DNA from: Chryseobacterium oryctis
GTDB lineage: Bacteria; Bacteroidota; Bacteroidia; Flavobacteriales; Weeksellaceae
Direction: 5' to 3'
Assembly: GCF_025971925.1 (NCBI RefSeq)
Contig: NZ_JAPDHV010000001.1
Location: 186,001 to 250,000 of the forward strand
DNA: 64,000 bases
The position numbers and the translations under genes were made by a program. This document shows, one piece after another, positions 1 through 8,134 of the stretch (positions are counted from its first letter, which is position 1; each line of letters opens with the position of its first letter). The notes beneath the pieces are model-generated. The model did not search any database. It worked only from the letters and a program-made list of their open reading frames with translations, and was not told the DNA's origin.

Positions 1-92
1 TTGTTATTGTCATTCTGAATAAAACGAAGTGAAATGAAGAATCTATTTTAAATATTAGATTTCTCCTATCGTCGAAACGACAAACCCAAGTT
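1..92. repeat. Dispersed intergenic repeat-like element
   Basis: This non-coding stretch contains GTCATTCTGAATAAAACGAA followed by GTGAAATGAAGAATCT, then AGATTTCTCC and the small palindrome TCGTCGAAACGA. The 'cattctga...gaagtgaagaatct' wording is a short intergenic repeat that I recall from many Bacteroidota genomes. Its two halves (AGAATCT and AGATTTCT) could fold into an imperfect hairpin just downstream of the arginine decarboxylase gene. Only one copy is in the window, so repetition is from memory, not shown here. Confidence 0.45.
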
Positions 93-99
93 CAATATT

Positions 100-1494
100 C
101 TATTTATATCCAAGAATTTTCAATACATCCTCAGGTTCTTGCTTTTCACGGAAAATTTCATATTGCAATTCTCCATTCTCATCTTTTTGAATCAAAATAT
201 GTCTCGGCTGAGGCATCAAACAGTGATGAATTCCTCCAAATCCACTGATTGTTTCCTGATACGCTCCTGTATGGAAAAACCCAATATATAAAGGTTTTGT
301 ATCACTGAAAACAGGCAAATAAATGGCATTGGTATGTTGTTCGGAGTTGTAATAATCATCTGAATCACACGTTAAACCACCCAAGAAAACTCTTTCATAA
401 GTATCTTCCCATCTGTTCAGAGGAAGCATGATAAAGTGTCTCGAAATTGCCCAAGTATCAGGAAGTGTTGTCATGAAAGAAGAATCAATCATGTTCCATT
501 TTTCTCTATCATTCTGACGTTTTTGAGAAATAATTTTATAAATATTTGCACCACTTTCTCCCACAGTAAAACTTCCGAATTCTGTGTAAATATTTGGCTC
601 TTCAACCCCTTCTTCCTCACAGAATTTCTTGATTTGAGAAACAATTTCCTCAACCATGTACTGATAATCATAATCAAAGTTCAAAGAAGTTTTAATAGGA
701 AAACCACCACCAATGTTTAATGAATCAACTTCCGGTGCAATTTTCTTCAAACGCGCATACACACGAAGACATTTATACAATTCGTTCCAATAATATGCTG
801 TATCCTTAATTCCGGTATTGATGAAGAAATGAAGCATTTTCAATCTTGCATTCGGGTGCTCAGCAATTTTTTGACTGTAATATGGAATAATATCTTTATA
901 TCCGATGCCTAATCTTGAGGTATAAAATTCGAATTTAGGCTCTTCCTCTGAAGCAATTCTTATTCCGATGTCAAAAGTTGAATCAATACTTTCCGTAAGC
1001 TTATCCAGCTCACGGTAATTATCTAAAATTGGAGTAATATTTTCAAAACCGCTATTGATCATATCCGAGATTTTCGCCAGATAATCATCAGTTTTAAAAC
1101 CATTACATATAACTTCAATATTTTTATCTACTTTTCCGTTTTCGTACAAAGATTTTACAATATCCATGTCATAGGCAGAAGAAGTTTCAATAGAAATATC
1201 ATTTTTTAAAGCTTCCTCTAATACAAATTTGAAATGACTTGATTTTGTACAATAACAATAAGTATAACTCTTTTTATATTCGGTTTTCTCAAAGGCCTCC
1301 TTAAACCAGCTTTTCGCTTTCTGGATATTTTGAGAAATTCTCGGCAGGTAGCTAATTTTTAGCGGGGTGCCAAATTTTTCAACAACATCCATTAAAGGAA
1401 TGTCGTGAAATAACAAATTGTTCTCAGAAACATTAAACTCTTCTGTCGGGAAGTATAACGTCTGATCAATAAGTTCCGAGTATTTTATTTTCAT
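100..1494 (-). CDS. speA: Arginine decarboxylase, short Bacteroidota type
   Basis: PLP-dependent decarboxylase that converts arginine to agmatine, the first step of the agmatine route to polyamines, in the cytoplasm. The 464-residue protein has the alanine-racemase-like fold III barrel at the N-terminal side, with the PLP lysine in YCYCTKSSHF near residue 83. A glycine-rich phosphate-binding stretch GGGFPIK lies near residue 265, and the C-terminal beta domain contains FFHTGAYQE. E. coli SpeA is about 650 residues; this shorter form is usual for Flavobacteriia. It starts at ATG. No agmatinase gene is visible here; it may lie beyond the left edge. Specificity for arginine rather than ornithine or diaminopimelate is inferred from overall resemblance. 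Confidence 0.8.
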   Translation of the reverse strand: MKIKYSELIDQTLYFPTEEFNVSENNLLFHDIPLMDVVEKFGTPLKISYLPRISQNIQKAKSWFKEAFEKTEYKKSYTYCYCTKSSHFKFVLEEALKNDISIETSSAYDMDIVKSLYENGKVDKNIEVICNGFKTDDYLAKISDMINSGFENITPILDNYRELDKLTESIDSTFDIGIRIASEEEPKFEFYTSRLGIGYKDIIPYYSQKIAEHPNARLKMLHFFINTGIKDTAYYWNELYKCLRVYARLKKIAPEVDSLNIGGGFPIKTSLNFDYDYQYMVEEIVSQIKKFCEEEGVEEPNIYTEFGSFTVGESGANIYKIISQKRQNDREKWNMIDSSFMTTLPDTWAISRHFIMLPLNRWEDTYERVFLGGLTCDSDDYYNSEQHTNAIYLPVFSDTKPLYIGFFHTGAYQETISGFGGIHHCLMPQPRHILIQKDENGELQYEIFREKQEPEDVLKILGYK

Positions 1495-1605
1495 TTCTAA
1501 ATAAGTGAATTAAGAAATGCAAAATTGCTAAAAAAGTTTGATTTTTTAGCGTTAAATTTATTATAAATTTTCAAGCATTTCTCGGTAAAAACATCATATT
1601 GATTA

Positions 1606-2481
1606 TCAGTATGTAAACTTCTGAATGTATTGCTGTCTTTTATCTTCAGAAATTCCCAAAACCTGTTGAATATATATATCAATTGAACCGTATTTTTTAT
1701 TAATTTCATTAAAAGCAGCATCAAGATAGGCTGTTTCAACCCAGCTCAATTTTTCTAAAACTTTCAAATCCATTTTGGGATATAAAAAATGTAAATTATT
1801 TGCCTGTTTAAGCCTTTTCTGAACAAGTTTTTCTCTATAATTATTGGACAAAAGATATTCATTATAAATAGTTTGCTTGTCAAATTTCAAAATTGTCAAA
1901 AGCAAAGCAGTCGTAATTCCGGTTCGGTCTTTTCCGGCAGTACAATGGTATAAAACAGGCAGATCTGAATCTAAAATTTCCGTGATAATTTTCTTGATAA
2001 TTTCAGGATTTTCCGTAACATATTCCTTATAAAAATCAAGCATTCTTTTATCTGCATCAGAACCATTCACTTTTCCTTTTAAAACCAGCTTTCTTGCCTG
2101 GTCTAATTGATCCCCTTTATCTTCAAAAGCTGAATAATTTTTGTAAACAAAATTTTCAGGAAGATTGTCAGGTTTTTTGTCAATTTCCTTGGAGTTTCTA
2201 AGATCAATAATTTCTTTGATTCCTAAATTTTCAAACTCTTCAAAAGACTTTTTCTTTAGTTTTGAAAGATGTCCGCTTCTATAAAATCTCCCTTCCTTTA
2301 AAGTTCTACCATCGATATTTTTAACATTTCCTATGGTTCGGAAATTATAAACTTTTCCGATGTCAATTGGTTTTTCATTTTCTAATTTTCCGTATTCAGG
2401 TATAGAAAATTGTTGTGTTTTACATGAAAAAACACAGATTAATGAAGTGATGAAAAGCGATATTTTAATTATTTTTCTCAG
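1606..2481 (-). CDS. Tyrosine-protein phosphatase lipoprotein, non-standard start
   Basis: Dual-specificity or tyrosine phosphatase of the Y_phosphatase3 type. The open frame runs from right after the thiN stop codon to 1606 and encodes about 291 residues. Its N-terminus reads LRKIIKISLF...CVFSC, a lipoprotein signal with the lipobox Cys near residue 20, so it probably sits in an envelope membrane facing the periplasm. IIDLRN near residue 91 and the catalytic P-loop HCTAGKDRTG (Cys180, Arg186) match the family. There is no in-frame ATG, GTG or TTG before the signal peptide; the first such codon is GTG at 2070, which would remove the signal and half of the domain. I place the start at CTG 2479-2481, where homologues would be expected to have ATG. 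It lies 36 bp after thiN and is probably co-transcribed with it. Confidence 0.72.
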   Translation of the reverse strand: MRKIIKISLFITSLICVFSCKTQQFSIPEYGKLENEKPIDIGKVYNFRTIGNVKNIDGRTLKEGRFYRSGHLSKLKKKSFEEFENLGIKEIIDLRNSKEIDKKPDNLPENFVYKNYSAFEDKGDQLDQARKLVLKGKVNGSDADKRMLDFYKEYVTENPEIIKKIITEILDSDLPVLYHCTAGKDRTGITTALLLTILKFDKQTIYNEYLLSNNYREKLVQKRLKQANNLHFLYPKMDLKVLEKLSWVETAYLDAAFNEINKKYGSIDIYIQQVLGISEDKRQQYIQKFTY

Positions 2482-2517
2482 CAGACAATTCTTAATGTTA
2501 CTTAAATTCAGGTAAAA

Positions 2518-3147
2518 CTACAGATACTTCTTTCCTATGAAAATCAGTAAATCTCCTTTTTCATATTCAATCGAAACCTCATCTTCCACCGCAAAATTCC
2601 GGGTTAAAAGATTGGTCGTCATACTTGCATTTCCTTTATTTAAAGTCCAATTAAGCCCTTTTGTTGTAATATTTTCAACCATCGGAAACGGATACAAAGA
2701 AATCATTTTATCTTTCACTCCCTTCAAAACAGTGTTTTTCGGAATAAAATAATACTCTGAAAATTCATCATAAAACTTAATATCCATTGTATCTTTAAAA
2801 CGATAAGCTACCGTAAGGTTTCCCAAAAAATGGTCTTGCTCTCCTCCACTTCCTCCCAAAACATCAACTTTTGCAAACCCTTTTTCTAAAATAATTTCCA
2901 ATGCTTTATGAAAATCCGTTCTTTCCTGATCGGGTGTGTGAATGAATTTATCCTGATAAATATTTTCATCCGAACCAGAATGAGAATCAAAATCACCTGA
3001 AATAAAATCTAGTTTATCTAAAGGGAAATTCAGATTTTTTAAATAATGAAAAGCACCATCTGTACAGGCAATCAAACCATAATCATCAGGTCGTGGAAAA
3101 GTTTTTGGAGCATCTCCGTTGATGAAAAGTAATGCTTTATCTTTCAT
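2518..3147 (-). CDS. thiN: Thiamine pyrophosphokinase
   Basis: Transfers pyrophosphate from ATP to thiamine to make thiamine diphosphate in the cytoplasm. The 209-residue product shows the family motifs in order: FINGDAP at the N-terminus, CTDGAFHYL, DFISGDFDS, DQERTDFHKAL and GGSGGEQDHFLGNL. The C-terminal half is the beta-rich thiamine-binding domain. A longer frame opens at 3207, but its first 20 residues lie inside the upstream adenosyltransferase gene, and MKDKALLFINGD is the natural family start. That start overlaps the upstream stop by 11 bp, which indicates translational coupling. Confidence 0.85.
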   Translation of the reverse strand: MKDKALLFINGDAPKTFPRPDDYGLIACTDGAFHYLKNLNFPLDKLDFISGDFDSHSGSDENIYQDKFIHTPDQERTDFHKALEIILEKGFAKVDVLGGSGGEQDHFLGNLTVAYRFKDTMDIKFYDEFSEYYFIPKNTVLKGVKDKMISLYPFPMVENITTKGLNWTLNKGNASMTTNLLTRNFAVEDEVSIEYEKGDLLIFIGKKYL

Positions 3148-3706
3148 TCGGATTCCAGTATTCTTCCGGTTCGTTATTAATTTTTGAAATATATCTTGCC
3201 AAAACAAAAATATAATCTGAAAGTCTGTTTAAGTATTTAATCAATTCAGGTCGAACTTCTTCCGATTCATTCAAAAAGACCAAAGAACGTTCTGCTCTTC
3301 TGCAAATTGTTCTCGCAGCATGTAAAAAAGTAGCCGCTTTTCCACCTCCAGGAAGGATAAAATATTGTAAAGGTTCTATTTTTTCGTCAAAAGCATCCAT
3401 CCAGTTTTCCAGCTCTTCAATTTCTATATCAGAAATAATAATAGGAAGACGTGATTTGCCGTTTGCCAACATCAATTTATCAACCGGAGTTGCCGCTTCA
3501 GAACCCACTGTAAATAAATCAAACTGAATTTTCTTAAGCTGCTTTAAAACTTCTTCATCTTCAATATGGCTTTTTGCAATTCCGATGAATGAATTAAGCT
3601 CATCTATATTTCCGTAGCTATCAACTCTTGCACTTGCTTTTGAAACCCTTGTTCCGCCATAAAGTGCAGTTTGTCCTTTGTCCCCTGTTTTAGTATAAAT
3701 TTTCAT
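3137..3706 (-). CDS. Cob(I)alamin adenosyltransferase, PduO type
   Basis: Adds the adenosyl group of ATP to reduced cobalamin, giving coenzyme B12. The 189-residue protein is full length for the PduO/MMAB family. The N-terminal ATP-binding motif YTKTGDKGQTALYGG starts at residue 4. The helical core carries NIDELNSFIG, CRRAERSL near residue 134 and RLSDYIFVLAR near residue 160. No B12 biosynthesis genes or cobalamin riboswitch are nearby, so it probably serves salvage. It is the first gene of a short minus-strand run with thiN and the phosphatase gene. Confidence 0.88.
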   Translation of the reverse strand: MKIYTKTGDKGQTALYGGTRVSKASARVDSYGNIDELNSFIGIAKSHIEDEEVLKQLKKIQFDLFTVGSEAATPVDKLMLANGKSRLPIIISDIEIEELENWMDAFDEKIEPLQYFILPGGGKAATFLHAARTICRRAERSLVFLNESEEVRPELIKYLNRLSDYIFVLARYISKINNEPEEYWNPNER

Positions 3707-3775
3707 ACTACTAAAATACTTTTTTATAATAAGTTTTACAAATTTTTGAATGATTGTATAAATCTAAAAAACAAA

Positions 3776-3798
3776 ATGACCGATAAAAAACCGGTCAT
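3776..3798 (-). terminator. Hairpin terminator of the 194-aa lipoprotein gene
   Basis: The arms ATGACCG (3776-3782) and CGGTCAT (3792-3798) enclose an A-rich loop. On the minus strand a T-rich tract follows. It lies just after the stop codon at 3807. Confidence 0.7.
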
Positions 3799-3806
3799 CT
3801 TTCAAA

Positions 3807-4391
3807 TTATTTATTTACCTCAACGTATTGCAATACGGTATGGTTCTTGGGATTGTAGATAATTGTACTGCTATTCGGAAATCTTTTCAGTTTGTAATAT
3901 TCAATACTATTATCATTTTTAATTTCATCCAAAAAGCCGGAATCAATCGTATTTTCAGGAAGAAATTTTTCTATAAAACTAATTTTATCTATAATACTTT
4001 GTCCGTCAATTTTTCTGGCAGACTTATCTGATTTGCTTTCATTCGTTGTTGTTTGTTTTTCTAAAAAAGGAATTAAAACTGCTTTATCTGCTTTATATTT
4101 AAAGATAAAACCTTCGGAACCATTCGGAAACTTAAACTTTTTCCCTTTTTCTTCTGTAACTATCGCTTCTCCTGAACCTGGAAAAACCTGATTGAACTTA
4201 ATATCTTCAGAATTGGTTAAAGAATTTATCGATTCATTAATTGTATTTTTTACTGTTTCTTCCACTGCTTGTTGAGCCTTCTGCTGAACAGTTTCTGCAG
4301 TTTTTTGAACAGTTTGGTCTATTTTCTCTTCAATTTTATTACAGGATAACAATAAAAACACAGTAACAACAGACAAAATAATCTTCTTCAT
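3807..4391 (-). CDS. Hypothetical lipoprotein
   Basis: I do not recognise a family. The 194-residue protein begins MKKIILSVVTVFLLLSC, a clear lipoprotein signal with Cys17 as the lipidation site. A long, probably coiled helix rich in Glu, Lys and Gln follows (about residues 20-62, KIEEKIDQTVQKTAETVQQK). The rest, residues 65-194, looks like a small globular beta-containing domain. It is predicted to be anchored in the envelope. It has its own terminator and is separated from the adenosyltransferase gene by 100 bp, so it is probably a single-gene unit. Confidence 0.7.
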   Translation of the reverse strand: MKKIILSVVTVFLLLSCNKIEEKIDQTVQKTAETVQQKAQQAVEETVKNTINESINSLTNSEDIKFNQVFPGSGEAIVTEEKGKKFKFPNGSEGFIFKYKADKAVLIPFLEKQTTTNESKSDKSARKIDGQSIIDKISFIEKFLPENTIDSGFLDEIKNDNSIEYYKLKRFPNSSTIIYNPKNHTVLQYVEVNK

Positions 4392-4526
4392 ATTTATAAA
4401 TTTCCGTACAATTTACAATTTAATTAATCAATTCTCTACTCTAACGGAAAAGTGGAAATGATATTTTAATGAAAAAAATTTTTAATCATAAAAACCTACT
4501 GACAAACTGTTGTCACAACTCCTTTT

Positions 4527-4534
4527 TACCTTTG
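4527..4534 (+). promoter_or_regulatory. Possible -7 promoter element for the DinB-like gene
   Basis: TACCTTTG fits the Bacteroidota -7 consensus TAnnTTTG, 33 bp before the chosen start codon. A TTG at 4510-4512 could be the -33 element, but the 14-bp spacing is shorter than usual. Confidence 0.4.
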
Positions 4535-4566
4535 TATCAACAATAACACTTAAAAACAAATTAGTT

Positions 4567-5058
4567 ATGACAACTACAGAAACAATCACAAAACAATTTA
4601 TGACATCTGAACAACTACTAAAACATTGGCAAGGTCATAGAAATCTTACCAGAAGAGTAATTGAAGCTTTTCCTGAAAAAGAATTATTCGAGTTTTCAAT
4701 TGGCGGAATGAGACCATTCGCAAAATTAGCAGTTGAACTCATCAGCATTGGAGGCCCCGCTTTAAAAGGAATTGTTGAAAGTAACACCGAAGCGTACAAC
4801 GAGGAAGCTTTCAACCCAAAAACCAAAGAAGAAATTCTAAAAAAATGGGATGAAGAGACACAAATAATCAATAATTATTTTTCAAAAATAACTGAAGAAC
4901 GTTTTCAGGAAACTTTCAACTTATTTGGGCAATATGAATTTCCTGTATATGAAAATATTCTATATTTTGTGGATAACGAAATCCATCACCGCGGGCAAGG
5001 ATATGTATATTTAAGAGCTTTAGGAATTGAGCCTCCTTTTTTTTGGGAGAGATTTTAG
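4567..5058 (+). CDS. DinB-family protein
   Basis: A 163-residue four-helix-bundle protein of the DinB/YfiT-like superfamily, often metal-binding hydrolases or thiol-linked transferases; the substrate is unknown. LLKHWQGHRNLTRRVIEAFP starts the first helix, and NEIHHRGQGYVYLRALG near residue 138 holds the conserved histidines of the last helix, which normally bind a metal. The frame is open from 4510, but I chose ATG 4567 because the extra residues cover the promoter-like TACCTTTG element. It converges with the YafY-type regulator downstream. Such pairs are common and may be functionally linked, but that is inference. Confidence 0.75.
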   Translation: MTTTETITKQFMTSEQLLKHWQGHRNLTRRVIEAFPEKELFEFSIGGMRPFAKLAVELISIGGPALKGIVESNTEAYNEEAFNPKTKEEILKKWDEETQIINNYFSKITEERFQETFNLFGQYEFPVYENILYFVDNEIHHRGQGYVYLRALGIEPPFFWERF

Positions 5059-5203
5059 CTCCATTAATGCCATTATTAAGGTTAAAATCTTTGATTAATT
5101 TCAATATCAACAATCAATCATTTCATAATGTAAACAAAGTGGTAAGAAAATAATTCATATTAAGAAAAAGGTCTCATTTCTATCATTTGTTTCAGCTTTT
5201 TCA

Positions 5204-5264
5204 TTCAAATAAGCATCAATAAAAACCCGACTCATGGTCAGGTTTTTATTGATGCTTATTTGAA
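5204..5264. terminator. Large perfect hairpin, bidirectional terminator
   Basis: A 24-bp left arm (5204-5227) is perfectly inverted in a right arm (5241-5264) around a 13-nt loop. The right arm includes the last codons and stop of the YafY-type gene (stop at 5246-5248). It lies between two convergent genes and has T runs on both strands, so it probably ends both transcripts. Confidence 0.7.
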
Positions 5265-6199
5265 ATTCTGTTTACAATATCGCTCAATTTGGTTTTAAGA
5301 ATTTCAGGTTCCAAAATAGTTGCATAATCTGCAAAAGTTATCAACCAACGCGGAAAACCGTCGTTAATCCATTCTGTTTCAAAGATAAGTTCTACCTCAT
5401 TTCCTCTATCAATTTCTTCTATTAAACCGTAATATTTTTTAGAATTAGCCAAATGATTTATAATTTTTTTCTCGACAAGAAGCCTTACTTTCGTTTTATT
5501 TCCGTTTGAACTTTTACGATAATCGTTTATCTGTCCATATTCTTGCAAAAAAGGATTTTGAGTTTTGAAAATCTGAAGAATCCTGTCAACACGAAACTGC
5601 CTGAAATCATTTCGCAGCGTACAAAAAGCCATGATATACCAATAATTAAACTCAAAGAAAACACCAACAGCTTCGATTGTTCTCGTTGAAATTTTGGAAT
5701 CAACGGTTTTATATTCCATTATTAACTGCTTCTTTTCCGCAATACTTTCAAGAATAATAGGAATAATATTTCTGATGTTGTCTTCCGGTTTGGGATGATA
5801 ATTATAAACGTCAATCTGTTTTTCGATATTCTGAATTAAATTTTTATCCGAATGTTTCAGTACCGAACGAACTTTTTCCATTGCCGTTTGATAATGATTT
5901 CCTAAACTTTGGTGTAAAAATTTCTGCATCAGTTTTTCCGCAGTGATGAAACTCAAAACCTCTTCTTTTGTAAACATCACTGGCGGAAGTTTGTAGCCTT
6001 CCATTAAAGAATATCCGCTTCCTGCTTCTCCAACAATGGGAATTCCTGCGTTTTCAAGTGTCTTTACATCACGATAAATCGTTCTTACACTCACGTCAAA
6101 TTTTTCAGCCAAATCTTGTGCTCTTACAATCGGCTTTGACTGTAATTGAGTAAGAATAGCCGTTACCCGGTCAAGTTTTTTTAAATAATTGTCGTTCAT
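5246..6199 (-). CDS. YafY-family transcriptional regulator (HTH_11 + WYL)
   Basis: A 317-residue DNA-binding regulator. Residues 5-65 form a DeoR-like winged helix-turn-helix (ILTQLQSKPIVRAQDLAEKF, then VSVRTIYRDVKTLENAGIPI). Residues about 140-225 form a WYL ligand-sensing domain with FNYWYIMAFC and FRQFRVDRI, followed by a WCX-like C-terminal part. This layout and length are typical of Bacteroidota YafY proteins, which usually control a nearby operon. The gene is followed by the convergent DinB-like gene and shares its terminator. The ligand and targets cannot be read from the sequence. Confidence 0.82.
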   Translation of the reverse strand: MNDNYLKKLDRVTAILTQLQSKPIVRAQDLAEKFDVSVRTIYRDVKTLENAGIPIVGEAGSGYSLMEGYKLPPVMFTKEEVLSFITAEKLMQKFLHQSLGNHYQTAMEKVRSVLKHSDKNLIQNIEKQIDVYNYHPKPEDNIRNIIPIILESIAEKKQLIMEYKTVDSKISTRTIEAVGVFFEFNYWYIMAFCTLRNDFRQFRVDRILQIFKTQNPFLQEYGQINDYRKSSNGNKTKVRLLVEKKIINHLANSKKYYGLIEEIDRGNEVELIFETEWINDGFPRWLITFADYATILEPEILKTKLSDIVNRISNKHQ

Positions 6200-6233
6200 T
6201 TTGCTGATATTAGCTTTAATATCAATCTCTATC

Positions 6234-8042
6234 TTAATTATCCTTATATGTGTTTACAAGTTTATCGAGATTGAGACTTCTGGCCGAAGCATCAAAAATT
6301 TCTCGATACGTTCCGTTGATTTGAACAAGCTCATCATGAGTTCCACTTTCTACAACTCTACCTTTTTTCATCACGTAAATTCTATCCGAATCTAAAATTT
6401 GAGATAAAGAGTGCGAAATAATAATTACAGTTCTGCCTTCTTTTATGGCGTCTAAAGAATTTTTAATCTGCTCCGTCGCAATAGCATCAAGACTTGCGGT
6501 AGGCTCATCGAGGAAAATAATCGGAGGATTTTTCAAAAACAATCTTGCAATAGCTATTCTTTGTTGCTGACCTCCTGAAAGTTGTGTAGCATCATGTTTA
6601 TAACCTTCCGGCAAATCTAAAATCTGCTCATGCAAATAGGCTTTTTTTGCAGCTTCCTGAATTTCTTCAAAACTGGCATTCATATTTCCGTACCTGATAT
6701 TATCTTCAATACTTCCCTGAAAAATATGGTTTTTTTGAAGCACCAAACCCAAATCATCACGAAGAAAAGTATTATCATAGTCATTCAAATCTACTCCATC
6801 CAACAAAATTTGTCCTGATTCCGGAAGATAAAATTTACACAATAGATTAATTATAGTAGATTTTCCTGCTCCACTTAACCCAACCAGAGCTGTTGTTTTT
6901 CCGTTTTCTATTGTCATGGAAACATCGTGTAAAGCCTGAGTTCCGTTAGGATAAGAAAAATTAATATTGTTTAATACAAAATTGCCTTTAATGTCTTTTT
7001 CTACAAAATTTCCGTTCGGTTCTTTTTCGTTGTCAGCATTTAAAATATCAAAATATCCTTCTGCATAAATCATCGCGTCATTCATATCATCATAGATCCT
7101 ATGTAACTGACGAATAGGCGCAGAAACATTATTGAAAAGCATAATATGAAGCATAATTGCACCAATGGTCATTTGCTGGTCTAAAACCAAATAAACCGTC
7201 AAAAGGATAATCAAAACTACTCCAAACTGCTCGATAAATGTTTTTAAACCATCATAAATAAAATTGGTTTTTCTTGTAAACATCTGACTTTCCATTAACT
7301 GCATTTGCAAATCATATTGTTTTTTTCCTTCAAACTTCTCACGAACAAAACTTTTAATAACCATAATCGAGTTAATTAAGTTTAATAATCCCGAAGTTTT
7401 TTGCTCACGCTGATTTCTTAAAGTTCTTCTCACTCCACCCAGTTTTTTTGCCTGTAGAGAGCTTATATAAAAGTAAATCGGAACAATAATCGTAGAAACC
7501 AACCCAACATACACATTTTGCATATACATGATAATCAATGCAATAATCGCATTTGAAAACAATGGAAGTATATCAATAAAAAAGTTCTGGACTAATCTTG
7601 TTAAACTTTCAATTCCTCTATCAATTCTTATTTGAAGTTTCCCTGATTCATGGTTTTCATCATTAAAATAGGCGACTCTATAAGTCAGGATCTTATCAAT
7701 TGCCGATTGAGCCAAAACTGAACTCACATTAATTCTAATTTTTTCACCATAAAATTTCTGCCCGAAATTGATGAAAATATTCAACAGCTCTTTTCCTAAT
7801 AAAATAATGGAAATCACTACCAAAATATGAATGCCTTCAGACATAGGATGAGGTAAATGAGTGAGCTTGGTAACTTCATCAACTGTATATTTTAGCACAA
7901 TTGGGTTCACCTGCGCTGCTAAAGCTCCCAAAAACGTAAGAAATAAAGTTCCGTAAATCATTAAACGATAAGGTCTAATGAATGGAACCAATTGTTTATA
8001 TATTCCTAATAAAGTGACTGTTCTGTTGAATGGTTTTGACAT
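6234..8042 (-). CDS. ABC transporter, fused permease and ATPase (exporter type)
   Basis: A half-transporter of 602 residues that would work as a homodimer in the inner membrane. Residues about 20-310 hold six membrane helices (ABC type 1 exporter fold). The ATPase follows, with Walker A GLSGAGKST near residue 390, signature LSGGQQQR, Walker B IIFLDEPTASLD and the switch histidine in IIISHSLS. The chosen start is MSKPFNRT; the longer frame to 8078 runs into the terminator hairpin of lptB. The substrate is unknown; lipid or drug export are the usual roles of MsbA/LmrA-like proteins. Confidence 0.82.
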   Translation of the reverse strand: MSKPFNRTVTLLGIYKQLVPFIRPYRLMIYGTLFLTFLGALAAQVNPIVLKYTVDEVTKLTHLPHPMSEGIHILVVISIILLGKELLNIFINFGQKFYGEKIRINVSSVLAQSAIDKILTYRVAYFNDENHESGKLQIRIDRGIESLTRLVQNFFIDILPLFSNAIIALIIMYMQNVYVGLVSTIIVPIYFYISSLQAKKLGGVRRTLRNQREQKTSGLLNLINSIMVIKSFVREKFEGKKQYDLQMQLMESQMFTRKTNFIYDGLKTFIEQFGVVLIILLTVYLVLDQQMTIGAIMLHIMLFNNVSAPIRQLHRIYDDMNDAMIYAEGYFDILNADNEKEPNGNFVEKDIKGNFVLNNINFSYPNGTQALHDVSMTIENGKTTALVGLSGAGKSTIINLLCKFYLPESGQILLDGVDLNDYDNTFLRDDLGLVLQKNHIFQGSIEDNIRYGNMNASFEEIQEAAKKAYLHEQILDLPEGYKHDATQLSGGQQQRIAIARLFLKNPPIIFLDEPTASLDAIATEQIKNSLDAIKEGRTVIIISHSLSQILDSDRIYVMKKGRVVESGTHDELVQINGTYREIFDASARSLNLDKLVNTYKDN

Positions 8043-8060
8043 AGAAGTTATTTTAACTAA

Positions 8061-8095
8061 AAAACGTACCGTTTTCAAGAGAAAAGGTACGTTTT
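8061..8095 (-). terminator. Hairpin terminator after lptB
   Basis: AAAACGTACC (8061-8070) pairs with GGTACGTTTT (8086-8095). The inner part TTTTC/GAAAA extends the stem. On the minus strand a T tract follows. It supports the shorter start of the ABC exporter gene. Confidence 0.75.
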
Positions 8096-8134
8096 ATTAT
8101 ATTTTTTAGCAAATATTCTGCTTATTTTAAACTT

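Noticed and set aside
3148-3207. Longer start for thiN
   Set aside because: It lies inside the adenosyltransferase gene and adds no family residues.
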